This document shows positions 7,954 to 16,204 of a stretch of DNA of 30,276 nucleotides, piece by piece. The stretch's first letter is position 1; every line of letters starts with the position of its first letter. The DNA comes from CAYTRP01 sp964625145. Its GTDB lineage: Bacteria; Sumerlaeota; Sumerlaeia; SLMS01; JAHLLQ01. Both the position numbers and the translations under genes were made by a program. The stretch spans positions 1 through 30,276 of the forward strand of contig CAZVAQ010000030.1 of the NCBI GenBank assembly GCA_964625145.1, read 5' to 3'. The notes under the pieces were generated by a model. That model was not told the origin of the DNA. It searched no databases and saw only the letters and a program-made list of their open reading frames with translations.

Positions 7954-8793
7954 TGGCGAGATACGCGTCACCGCAAACCAAGCGTACCGTCTGAACGCTG
8001 GAAACACCGCGAAGACCATGTGATCGAATCGCGAGAGCAAGCTCTCCATCACGCGCATCAGGCGTGGTGATTCCAGTGAGAACTGTGCGAAGCTCGCAAA
8101 GAATCCTACGTAATGCACCGGTGTCACCGACCTCTTGAAGCCGCGGGCGCGGAAGGGGAGGGTCAACTCGTCCATGGCATCCTTGTCGAAATATCGCGTG
8201 ATGTCGCGCCACTCGCGCGGCGCAAGTAGCCATCGGTAAATTGTGACAAACGGATTTCGATCCAGAGGTTCGATGAATACCGCCCGGCCGGCGGGGGAGA
8301 GCACACGCGCGCATTCGTCCGCGGCACGCGGCAGATCGGTGTGGATCAGCACGCTCTTGGTGAATATCCCGTCGAGGGTAGCCCCGGCAATGGGCAGATG
8401 CTCCGCCTCGGCGGCGACAAACGCGATGCGCCCCTCCGGAACTCCGGCCTCCCGGGCCAGGTCCCGCGCGGCACGAAGCCGGTAGGGGCTGATATCGCAC
8501 ACGATGACGCGGGCACCGGCCCGGGCCAGAAGGATCGCGTGGAGCCCAAGGCCGCCTCCCAGATCGAGGACGAGCCGGTCGCCCAAAGTCGCCAGATGGC
8601 GAAGGGCGATGCGCACGTCGAGGCTTTCCGCCAACGCCAGTTGCCGCTCCAGTGGCGGCCCTTCCCGATGCGCCGAGAGGTTTCGGGCGTCCAGGGTGCT
8701 GTCCCAATGGTGGCGGTTTCGTGCCCGGCGGTCGGCCCCGACGTCCCCGGGATTGAAACGATTTGACGGGGAGTCCTCTTGATTTCGCGGCAC
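7930..8793 (-). CDS. Class I SAM-dependent methyltransferase
   Basis: The product is 287 aa. The SAM-binding motif I, VLDLGGGLGLHA, is at residues 75-86, with the acidic ribose-binding D100 in VIVCDIS. It is followed by FVAAEAEHLPIAGATLDGIF and a post-motif region RVLSPAGRAVFIEP, as in the Methyltransf_11/25 group. The substrate is unknown. The C-terminal third (aromatic residues, FDHMVFAVFPAFRRYAWF) may bind a lipid or quinone-like substrate, but that is speculation. The first start is a GTG at 8793; no better start lies before motif I. The gene is divergent from ppk1, with 77 bases between starts. Confidence 0.82.
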   Translation of the reverse strand: MPRNQEDSPSNRFNPGDVGADRRARNRHHWDSTLDARNLSAHREGPPLERQLALAESLDVRIALRHLATLGDRLVLDLGGGLGLHAILLARAGARVIVCDISPYRLRAARDLAREAGVPEGRIAFVAAEAEHLPIAGATLDGIFTKSVLIHTDLPRAADECARVLSPAGRAVFIEPLDRNPFVTIYRWLLAPREWRDITRYFDKDAMDELTLPFRARGFKRSVTPVHYVGFFASFAQFSLESPRLMRVMESLLSRFDHMVFAVFPAFRRYAWFAVTRISPSNRRNRS

Positions 8794-8808
8794 GGGGAAG
8801 CGTATCCT
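8779..8808 (+). promoter_or_regulatory. Possible ppk1 promoter
   Basis: TTGATT (8779-8784) and TATCCT (8803-8808), each with four of six consensus bases, are 18 bases apart. They sit about 60 bases upstream of the ppk1 start and overlap the start of the divergent methyltransferase gene. This is only a weak match. Confidence 0.3.
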
Positions 8809-8870
8809 TCTCGTTTATGTCCGGGCGATTGCAAGCCCCAGGCCCGGGGGGCGCCGGGAGGAGCTTGTTC

Positions 8871-11108
8871 ATGGCTTACAAGGACGCACGTAACTTTTTC
8901 GACCGCGAGCTCTCATGGCTGGCCTTCAACAAGCGCGTCCTCGAGGAAGCCGAGGACGGCAACACGCCATTGCTTGAGCGCCTGAAGTTCCTCGGCATCG
9001 TTGCCACAAACCTCGATGAGTTCTTCATGGTGCGCGTTTCCGGCGTGCAGGAACACATTATCTCCGGAATTCGCCGCAACACCCTGGCGGGTTACACACC
9101 GGCCATGCAATTCTCGCTGATCCACCAGGAAGCCCGCAAGCAGGTTGATGCCCTCTATGCCTGCTACCGCGAGCAGATCGTTCCCCAACTGGCCGCCGAG
9201 CGAATCATCCTCACCCATCCCAATGAGTTGTCGCGCAAGGTCGTGCGGGAACTGCGCGAGCGATTTGACCGGGAAGTCTTTCCTGTCCTGACGCCGCTCG
9301 CCGTGGACGCGGGCCATCCATTTCCCCGGCTCAAGGGCCTTTCGCTCAACCTGATTGTGCGGGTCGAGACTGCCGCCGAGAAGCCGGGTCGTGAGCCCGT
9401 CTCCCTGGTGGCGATCGTCCCCGTCCCCTCGATGCTTCCTCGCCTGGTGGAGATCCCCAGCCAGCGCGACCGGCGGCGCTTCGTCCTGCTGGAGGACTTC
9501 ATCATGGAGTTCCTCCCCGCGCTCTTCCCCGGGCTCGATGTCGTCGAAGCCATCCCCTTCCGCGTCACCCGCGACGCCGACATTGAGTACAAGGAAATCG
9601 AGGCGGAAGACCTGCTCAAGCACATCGAGATGGAAATCCGCGAACGCGAACGTGGCATGGCCGTCCGTGTGGAGATCGACGAGCGCGTCTCGGATCGCCT
9701 GCTGTCGTTCCTCATGACGCAACTCAATGTCGGAACGCAGCAGGTCTACAAGGTGAACGGCCCCATCGCCATCGATGAACTGTCGCCGATTTGGAAGATG
9801 GAGGGGCGCGAGGACCTGCGCGAGGAGCCCTTCACGCCCAACGTCCGTTCGCACCTGCGCGGCCCGGGCAGCATTTTCAGCAAGATCCGCCAGCGCGACA
9901 TCCTGTTGCATCATCCATATGAATCCTTTGTGCCGGTCGTGGATTTCATTACCGCGGCGGCGGACGATCCGCGCGTGCTGGCAATCAAGCAGACGCTGTA
10001 TCGCACCAGTGGTGATTCGCCGCTGATCAAGGCGCTGATCCGCGCCGCGCAGAAGGGCAAGCAGGTCGCAGCATTGGTGGAACTAAAGGCCCGCTTCGAC
10101 GAGGAGAACAACATCGTTTGGGCGCGCCAGTTGGAGGAAGCAGGCGTGCATGTTGTGTACGGCCTTGTTGGGCTGAAGACGCATTGCAAGGTGGCCCTGG
10201 TGGTCCGCGCGGAAAAAAGCGGCATCCGGCGCTATGTGCATCTCAGCACCGGAAACTACAATCCCACCACCGCGCGCTTGTATACCGACATCGGTTTGTT
10301 CACCTGTGACCCGGGTTTTTGCGATGACACTTCGGACCTCTTCAACATGCTCACTGGTTACGCCCGCGAACCACAGTGGCAGCAATTGATCGTGGCCCCG
10401 AATGACCTGCGATCCTCGCTCGAGCACCTCATCAACGAGCAGCGGGAACTGGCCGAGGCGGGCAAGCCCGCCCGCATCCGCGCCAAGATGAACTCGCTGG
10501 TCGACCAGGACATCATCATCGAGCTCTATCGTGCCAGCAACGCAGGCGTGAAGATTGACCTGTGCATCCGCGGTATCTGCTGCCTGCGTCCCGGCGTGAA
10601 GGGACTCAGCGAGAACATCCGCGTCTGGTCCATCGTGGACCGCTTCCTCGAGCACAGCCGCGTCTTCATCTTCGGCGAAGCGCCCGACGAGAAGGTCTTC
10701 CTGTCCTCGGCGGATTGGATGGATCGAAACATGGACCGGCGCATCGAGACCATGTTCCCCGTATTGCAGGACGATCTGAAGCAGCGCTGCATCCACGAAA
10801 TCTTTGCCTCCTGCGCACGCGACAACGTGAAGGCACGTTATCTGAGCCCCGATGGCCGGTATCGCCGCGTCAAGCCCCGGGCGGGGGAGACGCCGTACCG
10901 GATGCAAGTCGAGCTCATGAACCTCGAAGAAGAGATTGGCGACCGGGGAGACTGGAAGATGGCCCTTCCCGCCGATTACGCGACCGAGGCCATGGCCCCC
11001 ACGTTCATCGATGGTCCGGAGGGTGAAACGATCCTGGAGGAGTTCGTCACGAACGAATCAACCAACGGGACCCACACCACGGAAGGCATTGAGCACCGCG
11101 CGGGATGA
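8871..11108 (+). CDS. ppk1: Polyphosphate kinase 1
   Basis: PPK1 reversibly polymerises the gamma-phosphate of ATP into polyphosphate. The product is 745 aa, longer than the usual 690 or so. The N-terminal domain starts FFDRELSWLAFNKRVLEEA and contains LKFLGIVATNLDEFFMVRV. The C-terminal domains keep the autophosphorylated histidine H438 in LKTHCKVALV (E. coli H435 position) and the second histidine H595 in FLEHSRVFIF. YVHLSTGNYNP and SSADWMDRNMDRRIE are also present. Upstream in-frame ATGs exist, but the ATG at 8871 has GGAGGAG just before it and matches the family N-terminus. The C-terminus has about 50 extra residues, acidic and Thr/Asn-rich, beyond the conserved core. No ppx or pho gene is adjacent. 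Confidence 0.96.
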   Translation: MAYKDARNFFDRELSWLAFNKRVLEEAEDGNTPLLERLKFLGIVATNLDEFFMVRVSGVQEHIISGIRRNTLAGYTPAMQFSLIHQEARKQVDALYACYREQIVPQLAAERIILTHPNELSRKVVRELRERFDREVFPVLTPLAVDAGHPFPRLKGLSLNLIVRVETAAEKPGREPVSLVAIVPVPSMLPRLVEIPSQRDRRRFVLLEDFIMEFLPALFPGLDVVEAIPFRVTRDADIEYKEIEAEDLLKHIEMEIRERERGMAVRVEIDERVSDRLLSFLMTQLNVGTQQVYKVNGPIAIDELSPIWKMEGREDLREEPFTPNVRSHLRGPGSIFSKIRQRDILLHHPYESFVPVVDFITAAADDPRVLAIKQTLYRTSGDSPLIKALIRAAQKGKQVAALVELKARFDEENNIVWARQLEEAGVHVVYGLVGLKTHCKVALVVRAEKSGIRRYVHLSTGNYNPTTARLYTDIGLFTCDPGFCDDTSDLFNMLTGYAREPQWQQLIVAPNDLRSSLEHLINEQRELAEAGKPARIRAKMNSLVDQDIIIELYRASNAGVKIDLCIRGICCLRPGVKGLSENIRVWSIVDRFLEHSRVFIFGEAPDEKVFLSSADWMDRNMDRRIETMFPVLQDDLKQRCIHEIFASCARDNVKARYLSPDGRYRRVKPRAGETPYRMQVELMNLEEEIGDRGDWKMALPADYATEAMAPTFIDGPEGETILEEFVTNESTNGTHTTEGIEHRAG

Positions 11109-11127
11109 GTCGCCGATCACGGCACTC

Positions 11128-11165
11128 CGACATGCCCAGAGTCCAGCGGCTCACGCTGCATGTCG
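11128..11165. other. Inverted repeat downstream of ppk1
   Basis: CGACATGC (11128-11135) is perfectly complementary to GCATGTCG (11158-11165) around a 22-base loop, starting 20 bases after the ppk1 stop. There is no T-tract, so it could protect or end the transcript only in a Rho-dependent way. It could also be chance. Confidence 0.35.
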
Positions 11166-11197
11166 CCCTACATGATCAGCAGTGCATCTCGAGCCCA

Positions 11198-11341
11198 TCA
11201 TGTCACGACGTGATCGGTTCGAAGTGCCTCGTTGAGGATGGACTCCAACTGCGCCGCATTCTTCTCCAATGCATCCCCACCCGCTGGCGCCAACAGAGTC
11301 GCCGCCAGCGCGCGATCGTTGGCATCCGGTGACGACAGCCG
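11198..11341 (-). other. Coding-like in-frame extension beyond the stop of the next gene
   Basis: Directly after the TAG at 11342-11344 the same minus-strand frame stays open for 47 codons to a TGA at 11198-11200. The translation (RLSSPDANDRALAATLLAP, then AGGDALEKNAAQLESILNEAL) has coding-like composition and an amphipathic helix. There is no obvious start codon with a ribosome-binding site. It may be a former C-terminus cut off by a nonsense change, a read-through tail, a sequencing error, or chance. Confidence 0.4.
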
Positions 11342-12214
11342 CTAGCGCAATCGCTCCACCTGGATGTCAGTCACTCCCAGGGTATACTCGTTGCTGGCAT
11401 CCATCACGATGCCAAACGTGATCTTGCGAATGCGGGTGAATTTCGGATCAAAGCCGCGATCCATCAAGGCCTTCGTCTCGATCGCCGCCAGCAGTGCCAT
11501 CGCCTTGGCCGAGACCACAAACGTCTCGTAATATCCCGGCGAGGTCTGGGTGGTGTACACGCCTTCGCGCGTGGTCACTGCATTCAAGTACCGCCCCGAG
11601 GGATTGTTTGCCGGGTTGACATATTTGTTTTCCACCGAAATGCCAAAGCGATTCAGCACCGGGCGGACAATGTGCTCGGGGAAATCGTCAACGTCGATAG
11701 TGCGAATGAGCCCCGCCCGGCCGCCATCGCTGTTGACCAGGAACTCGCGCCCGATGGTCTCGATCTGCACGCGCTGGACCTCGGCCTTCAGGTTCGTCTC
11801 GCGCACGTTCAACCGGTCGGAATGGTTGGCCACTTGAAGCAGGATCTCCTCCAGCTTGGCCTTCTCCGCCTCGTCGCGCGGTTGCCAGTTGCGGACCGAC
11901 GGACGGCTGTCCGGTTGGGCATCTCGGATCATCTGCTCGATGGTCATCGGCGACACGGCTGTTTCTGATGGATTGACCGACGTCGCGGCCACCTCATCCA
12001 ACTCCGGCATCGCTCCGGCAGTCTTGACAGACTCCAGGATGATGCGGATCATCGGTGGCGGATCGCGTCGCACCGGAATCGCCACGGTTGTGACCGCCAG
12101 CCAGCTAAATGCGATAACGCCCACGCACAGGGCGATGGCGCGGCCAGCATTGCGCTCTGCCCAATCCGAAGGGCGGGCCGAACGCAGCGAGATCAGGTCT
12201 AGCAGGAAACGCAT
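11342..12214 (-). CDS. Unknown single-pass membrane protein
   Basis: The product is 290 aa and I do not recognise the family. Residues about 28-48 (AIALCVGVIAFSWLAVTTVAI) form one transmembrane helix with basic residues on both sides (SARPSDWAERNAGR before, PVRRD after), giving an anchored protein with a large soluble domain. A helical charged segment (DEAEKAKLEEILLQVANHSDRLNVRE) leads into a mixed domain ending in ITFGIVMDASNEYTLGVTDIQVERLR. The fold could resemble pilus-assembly-like TM/coiled-coil/ferredoxin-like proteins, but this is a guess. It follows the LacI gene on the same strand after 71 bases. The frame continues past its TAG stop, as noted separately. Confidence 0.65.
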   Translation of the reverse strand: MRFLLDLISLRSARPSDWAERNAGRAIALCVGVIAFSWLAVTTVAIPVRRDPPPMIRIILESVKTAGAMPELDEVAATSVNPSETAVSPMTIEQMIRDAQPDSRPSVRNWQPRDEAEKAKLEEILLQVANHSDRLNVRETNLKAEVQRVQIETIGREFLVNSDGGRAGLIRTIDVDDFPEHIVRPVLNRFGISVENKYVNPANNPSGRYLNAVTTREGVYTTQTSPGYYETFVVSAKAMALLAAIETKALMDRGFDPKFTRIRKITFGIVMDASNEYTLGVTDIQVERLR

Positions 12215-12285
12215 GAGGATTCGGGCAGTGCCTCGGCCAACTCAGGATCTGGGGCGGGAGGCAGACCACCAATCCACGGATTGCC

Positions 12286-13368
12286 TCAACAGGGCGCCGT
12301 GGATTCCCGCACCATCAACTCAGTCTTGAGCAGCTCGCGCCGCGCTGGCAAGTCCGGGTTGTCGTACAGCTCCAAAATGATCTCCCCCATGCGGCGCCCC
12401 ATCACCCGCCCGCTGTGGGCCACCGTGGTCAACGGCGGCAGGCTGAACCGCGTCCAGTGCGCGTCGTCAAAGCCCACCACCGACAAATCCCCCGGAACAG
12501 CCAGCCCCGCCCGCCGCGCTGCCACCAGGGCGCCAGCCGCTATCCCGTCCGACGCGCAGGCCACAGCCGTCGGTCGCGGGCCCTTCCCGGCCAGCATGGC
12601 CTCCAGCCCCGCCGCCCCCGTCGCCATGCCATCACCAAAAACGCAAGACCGGATCCAGTCCTCCCTGATGGGCAGACCGGCCTGCTTCATGGCCTTTCTG
12701 AAACCGGCTTCCCGGTCCACAGCGTCGCGAAAGCCCGCTGTCCCCCCCAGATAACCAATTCGTTCATGCCCTAAAGAGACCAGGTGGCGCACGGCCTCGG
12801 CCATCCCTTCGGCATTGTCAAATCCGACGGTGCTGAGGCCCAATCGCTCCGTAAGTTCGCTCCCCGGATGATTCGCCACGACCACCGGCGCACCCAGATT
12901 GGCAATCAATTTCAGGGCCTCGTCCGGCCACACATCCGACTGCACAACCATGGCGCCGCATCTGCTGCTGGCCACCAGGCGGCTCACGCGCTCCGTCAAC
13001 TCCTCGTCCTCCGCTGGAGCGGAAAGGGTCACGCTCAACCGCCGCGGGGACATCACCCGCTCGAAAGCCACCAGCGATTCTGCATGGAACTCAGATCGGA
13101 GCAGATCGCCGTTGGAGATGACATAGCCAACGGTTTCCGCCTTGCCCGTGCGCAACACCCGCGCCGCCATGTTTGGCTGATAGCCAAGCTCCTGGGCGAC
13201 CTGCTGCACCCGCAGGCGGGTCTTCTCCGCCACCAGCGGCGAATCGTTGAACACTCGCGAGACCGTCATGAGGGACACGCCGGCCCGGCGAGCCACCTCG
13301 GTTGCAGAGGTCGGCCCCCGGTGGCGCGAACCCGCCGGCGCAATTGCCTTGTCGTTTGTGCGCTGCAT
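12286..13368 (-). CDS. LacI-family transcriptional regulator
   Basis: The product is 360 aa. The N-terminal helix-turn-helix is at residues 20-42 (TSATEVARRAGVSLMTVSRVF), followed by the hinge helix NMAARVLRTGKAETVGYVI. The sugar-binding periplasmic-protein-like domain follows, with HLVSLGHERIGYLGG, CASDGIAAGAL and VPGDLSVVGFDDAHW. LacI-type proteins bind paired half-sites and release them on binding a sugar or nucleoside ligand. No sugar catabolism or transport gene is nearby, so the ligand and targets are unknown. A palindrome lies 16 bases upstream of the start and could be an autoregulatory site. A basic/Pro-rich leader of about 18 residues precedes the HTH. Confidence 0.93.
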   Translation of the reverse strand: MQRTNDKAIAPAGSRHRGPTSATEVARRAGVSLMTVSRVFNDSPLVAEKTRLRVQQVAQELGYQPNMAARVLRTGKAETVGYVISNGDLLRSEFHAESLVAFERVMSPRRLSVTLSAPAEDEELTERVSRLVASSRCGAMVVQSDVWPDEALKLIANLGAPVVVANHPGSELTERLGLSTVGFDNAEGMAEAVRHLVSLGHERIGYLGGTAGFRDAVDREAGFRKAMKQAGLPIREDWIRSCVFGDGMATGAAGLEAMLAGKGPRPTAVACASDGIAAGALVAARRAGLAVPGDLSVVGFDDAHWTRFSLPPLTTVAHSGRVMGRRMGEIILELYDNPDLPARRELLKTELMVRESTAPC

Positions 13369-13383
13369 GTTACCGCAATTCGA

Positions 13384-13408
13384 ACAGGGGGTGTATCGGC
13401 TCCCCTGT
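13384..13408. promoter_or_regulatory. Palindrome just upstream of the LacI gene
   Basis: ACAGGGG (13384-13390) and CCCCTGT (13402-13408) are perfect inverted repeats with an 11-base centre, beginning 16 bases before the regulator's ATG. This position suits an autoregulatory operator or a leader hairpin. It is longer-spaced than classic LacI operators, so the link is tentative. Confidence 0.35.
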
Positions 13409-13472
13409 CACCCAGCAGCCTGAGACAACCACTGCCCGTCTTGTCAAGCTTGGACCCGCACCCGACCCAGCG

Positions 13473-13994
13473 CTATTCCGAATCGACCACCAGTTCCGAA
13501 TGAAACGGCAGGCCCTGCAACTTGGCGCGCCCCGGCAGGAAGGCCAGCTCGATCAGCACCCAAATCTCTTCAATCGCCGCGCCGGTTTCCTGCACCAGTT
13601 CCGCCGCTGCGGCCAGCGTTCCCCCCGTCGCCAGCAGGTCATCAATGATCACCACCCGGTCCGCCGGGGTGAGCGCGTCGCGATGCAACTCCACCGTAGC
13701 GGTTCCATACTCCAGCTCATAGCTGCGCTGGATTGTGTCCGCAGGCAGCTTGCCCGCCTTGCGCACGGGCACGAACCCAATGCCCAACGCATGGGCCAGG
13801 GCGGCGCCGAAGATGAACCCACGCGACTCCACGCCGACGACCTTCGTCAACCCCTTGCCGGAGTAACGATCGGTCAACCCCCGCATGACCTCCTGAAACG
13901 CCGCCGCATCCTTCAGCAGCGTCGTGATGTCCTTGAACTGAATACCCGGGATGGGAAAGTCCGGCACGTTGCGAATGGTGGCCATCAAGTCCAT
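13473..13994 (-). CDS. apt: Adenine phosphoribosyltransferase
   Basis: Apt salvages adenine with PRPP to give AMP. The product is 173 aa, normal for the family. It begins MDLMATIRNVPDFPIPGIQF, with FKDITTLL after it. It has GVESRGFIFGAALA (base-binding region), VPVRKAGKLP, and the PRPP loop RVVIIDDLLATGGTL. The ATG at 13994 is chosen because AAGGAG lies upstream at a workable distance; the ATG at 13985 is a second choice. Upstream is a non-coding interval with repeats; the LacI gene follows after 104 bases. No other purine-salvage gene is adjacent. Confidence 0.95.
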   Translation of the reverse strand: MDLMATIRNVPDFPIPGIQFKDITTLLKDAAAFQEVMRGLTDRYSGKGLTKVVGVESRGFIFGAALAHALGIGFVPVRKAGKLPADTIQRSYELEYGTATVELHRDALTPADRVVIIDDLLATGGTLAAAAELVQETGAAIEEIWVLIELAFLPGRAKLQGLPFHSELVVDSE

Positions 13995-14075
13995 GAAGAG
14001 GCGGCTCCTTGCCGTTGAGTAGGTTGCCGCGAATGTGACGGCCCGGCAGGGGAGGGCAAGAGAGACCAGATAGTC

Positions 14076-14106
14076 GTTCCTGGTTCTTCGTTCCGAGTTC
14101 CTGGTT
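14076..14106. repeat. Helically phased short direct repeats upstream of apt
   Basis: GTTCCTGGTT occurs at 14076-14085 and 14097-14106, exactly 21 bases apart, with a further GTTCC at 14090-14094. Two DNA turns between copies would put both on one face. They lie about 80-110 bases upstream of apt. They could be protein-binding sites or part of the repeat-rich intergenic element. Confidence 0.4.
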
Positions 14107-14117
14107 AGTTGGCGAAG

Positions 14118-14141
14118 GTAGGGCAGGCGTCCTCGCCTGCC
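14118..14141 (+). repeat. Dispersed hairpin repeat, copy 2
   Basis: GTAGG leads into the perfect stem GGCAGGCG/CGCCTGCC around the loop TCCT. The stem is that of copy 3; the AAGTCC tail seen in copies 1 and 3 is absent here. It forms the left edge of a roughly 150-base composite element whose right edge is copy 3. Confidence 0.8.
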
Positions 14142-14181
14142 AGGCGCTCGCCCGTCACGCAAGAGTCCTTCTCACACTCGG

Positions 14182-14205
14182 CGTGGAGCGCGCCCGCCCT
14201 CCACG
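14182..14205. repeat. Internal hairpin of the composite element
   Basis: CGTGGAG (14182-14188) pairs with CTCCACG (14199-14205) around a ten-base GC-rich loop. It is centred between the two inverted dispersed hairpins. A CTCCACG half also occurs shortly after copy 1, near 5863-5869, suggesting that both loci derive from the same larger element. Confidence 0.55.
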
Positions 14206-14237
14206 ACGGATCTCCTATAGATTGGGGGTGGTGGGCC

Positions 14238-14266
14238 GGACTTGGCAGGCGAGACGCCTGCCCTCC
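14238..14266 (-). repeat. Dispersed hairpin repeat, copy 3 (inverted)
   Basis: Read on the minus strand the unit is GGAGG, stem GGCAGGCG, loop TCT, stem CGCCTGCC, then AAGTCC. It is opposite in orientation to copy 2 and ends 22 bases before the cysH stop codon. The match with copy 1 includes the AAGTCC tail outside the stem, so the two are related by descent and not merely both hairpins. Confidence 0.8.
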
Positions 14267-14288
14267 TCCACCACCCTGTCCACAGGCA

Positions 14289-15098
14289 TTAGATGCTGTA
14301 GTTGATCGGGGTATCGGCGGTGTGGATGCCGCACTCGAGCTTCTGCAATCCAGACCAACGGCTGGAGCGTTCATCCTGGCCCGGGACTGTGGGCTGGGTG
14401 CAAGGGGCGCAACCGATGGACTTGTAACCCTCCATGAACAACTCGTGGACGGGAATCTTGTTGTCGTGGATATAGCGCCATAGTTGCTGCTTCGTCCAGT
14501 TGGCCATGGGGTTGATCTTCACGACCGGCTTGTCGCGGTCGGCGCCCTGATACATCTCGAGGATGCGCGTGCGGGCGCGGCGTTCGGTGCCACCATCGCG
14601 GCGCAGCGACGTGAAGTACGCGTCGCGTGTGCGCAGGGCCCGGCGTAGCGGTTCGACCTTGTTCATCCAGCAGCACAGATCGACGCCGGAGTGCACCTTG
14701 CCGACGGCATCGGGAGGCACGGGCAAATCCCCGAAGGTTTCCTGTTCGTTCAAATTGTCGGGGTACTGGCGCAAAAATGCCGGGCGGCCGCCCCAGACTT
14801 CCCAGTTCTCCACGATCAGGCCGTACTTGTCCGCAAGCTGGTCCCGAAAGCGCAGCGTTTCCTCAAAGTGGTAATGGGTCTGGAGGAAGATAACCGGGAT
14901 CGAATTATCGATCTGGGCGATCATGTGAAGGATGGCGCCGGAGGAGGCACCGAAGGAGGAGGTGACGGCAATGCGCGGGCGATAGGTCTCGATGCCCCAG
15001 GCGATGATGTCCTCGGCGGAGCGGGTCTCGAATTCTGCATTGAGCTCTTCAATCTCCGCGAGGTTGGGGAGCGAGCTTTCCGCGATGGCCGATGTCAT
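14289..15098 (-). CDS. cysH: Assimilatory adenylyl-sulfate (APS) reductase, CysH family
   Basis: CysH-family enzymes reduce activated sulfate to sulfite using thioredoxin or glutathione. The product is 269 aa. It has the pyrophosphate-binding SFGASSGA (48-55), the paired cysteines C142-C143 in DLCCWMNKVEP, C230 and C233 in SIGCAPCTQP, and the catalytic C256 in ECGIHT. The CC plus CxxC set is the [4Fe-4S] ligand pattern of APS reductases, so APS, not PAPS, is the likely substrate. RRDGGTERRARTRI fits the substrate loop. The ATG at 15098 has no strong Shine-Dalgarno site and the 145-base upstream region is AT-richer than its surroundings. ATP sulfurylase and sulfite reductase genes are not in the window. 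Confidence 0.94.
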   Translation of the reverse strand: MTSAIAESSLPNLAEIEELNAEFETRSAEDIIAWGIETYRPRIAVTSSFGASSGAILHMIAQIDNSIPVIFLQTHYHFEETLRFRDQLADKYGLIVENWEVWGGRPAFLRQYPDNLNEQETFGDLPVPPDAVGKVHSGVDLCCWMNKVEPLRRALRTRDAYFTSLRRDGGTERRARTRILEMYQGADRDKPVVKINPMANWTKQQLWRYIHDNKIPVHELFMEGYKSIGCAPCTQPTVPGQDERSSRWSGLQKLECGIHTADTPINYSI

Positions 15099-15243
15099 TC
15101 TCTTGTCTTTCTATAGAGATATAAACTCCGCAGAAAGAGTAGGAAGAATTGGGCCAGACGCAAGGCCATTCCGGCAGAAAATTTCCGCTCGATTGCGCAT
15201 AATTGATATGACTGAATATGGATTACCTGACCTTAAGCCGCCT

Positions 15244-16203
15244 CTAATCCTCCATGGCCGACGCCCGGCGCAGACGATCCCAAATCGCGTCCCATTCCGG
15301 CGTCCTGGGTGGTGATTCGAGCCAGATCGCCTGCGCCCCCTCGGTGGCCTCGGCGCGGCGCAGCGCGTCGTAGAGTCTCTGACCGAAGCCCGCGGGCGAA
15401 GGTGGGAGTAGGGGGTAGCCATCGGTCTCCCGCTGGCCGATGCGTAGGAAGACAACTCCGGGAGGAGGCTCCTGATGCTGGCTCATTTCCACCAGAATTA
15501 GGGGAACTCGCGGGGCGTAGTGACGGGGGAACTGGCCGGGGGAGCGCAGCACGTCGTCCTCGCACCGCACGGCATCCTGTTCAAGAAGCGGCAACCCGGC
15601 GATCTCGGCGATTTGCGCGGGACTGATGGCACCCGGGCGCAGGATTCTAAAGCCGAGCTCGAGTATCTCGCAGACCGTCGATTCGATCCCCACGTGGCAG
15701 GGGCCGCCATCGACGATGGCATCGACGGCGCCGCCCAGTTCCTCCGCGACGTGCTCGGCGCGCGTGGGGGAGAGTCGGTTGCTGCGGTTGGCACTGGGGG
15801 CGGCGAGGGGGCGTTGCACCAGCTTCAGGAGGGCCAAGGCCACCGGATGGGCGGGAACGCGCAGACCGACGGTCGTGCCGCCCGCCAAGACAGCGGGCGC
15901 AATGCCAGGAGATGCGGGCACGACAATCGTCAACGGCCCAGGCCAGAAAGCTTCCGCCAGCCGTCGCGCGGGCTCCGGCCAATGGGCGGCCCACTTGGGT
16001 GCGGACGCTGCGGAGTCCAAGTGCACGATCAGCGGGTTGGTGGTGGGGCGCCCTTTGGCGGCAAAGATTCGGGCCACAGCCGCGGAATTGGTCGCATCGG
16101 CGCCAAGCCCGTAGACGGTTTCGGTGGGGAAGGCCACCAAGCCCCCGTTGGCGAGGATGCGGGCTGCTTCCCCAAGTTCATCCGGGGCCAGAATCCGGGC
16201 CAT
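15244..16203 (-). CDS. tsaC: L-threonylcarbamoyladenylate synthase (Sua5-type)
   Basis: The enzyme makes threonylcarbamoyl-AMP from threonine, bicarbonate and ATP for t6A37 modification of ANN-decoding tRNAs. The product is 319 aa, the length of the two-domain Sua5 form and longer than single-domain TsaC. The YrdC domain (1-200) has GGLVAFPTETVYGLGADA, KGRPTTNPLIVH, AFWPGPLTIV, GLRVPAHP and PSANRSNRLSPT. The segment STVCEILELGFRILRPGAI precedes the linker, and RSPGQFPRHYAPRVPL opens the C-terminal Sua5 domain. The ATG is one base after the upp stop, so the two genes are translated from one transcript. Confidence 0.93.
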   Translation of the reverse strand: MARILAPDELGEAARILANGGLVAFPTETVYGLGADATNSAAVARIFAAKGRPTTNPLIVHLDSAASAPKWAAHWPEPARRLAEAFWPGPLTIVVPASPGIAPAVLAGGTTVGLRVPAHPVALALLKLVQRPLAAPSANRSNRLSPTRAEHVAEELGGAVDAIVDGGPCHVGIESTVCEILELGFRILRPGAISPAQIAEIAGLPLLEQDAVRCEDDVLRSPGQFPRHYAPRVPLILVEMSQHQEPPPGVVFLRIGQRETDGYPLLPPSPAGFGQRLYDALRRAEATEGAQAIWLESPPRTPEWDAIWDRLRRASAMED

Positions 16204-16204
16204 C

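Noticed and set aside
13995..14162. N-terminal extension of apt to 14162
   Set aside because: The added residues come from the repeat-rich intergenic DNA and do not match Apt; AAGGAG supports the ATG at 13994.
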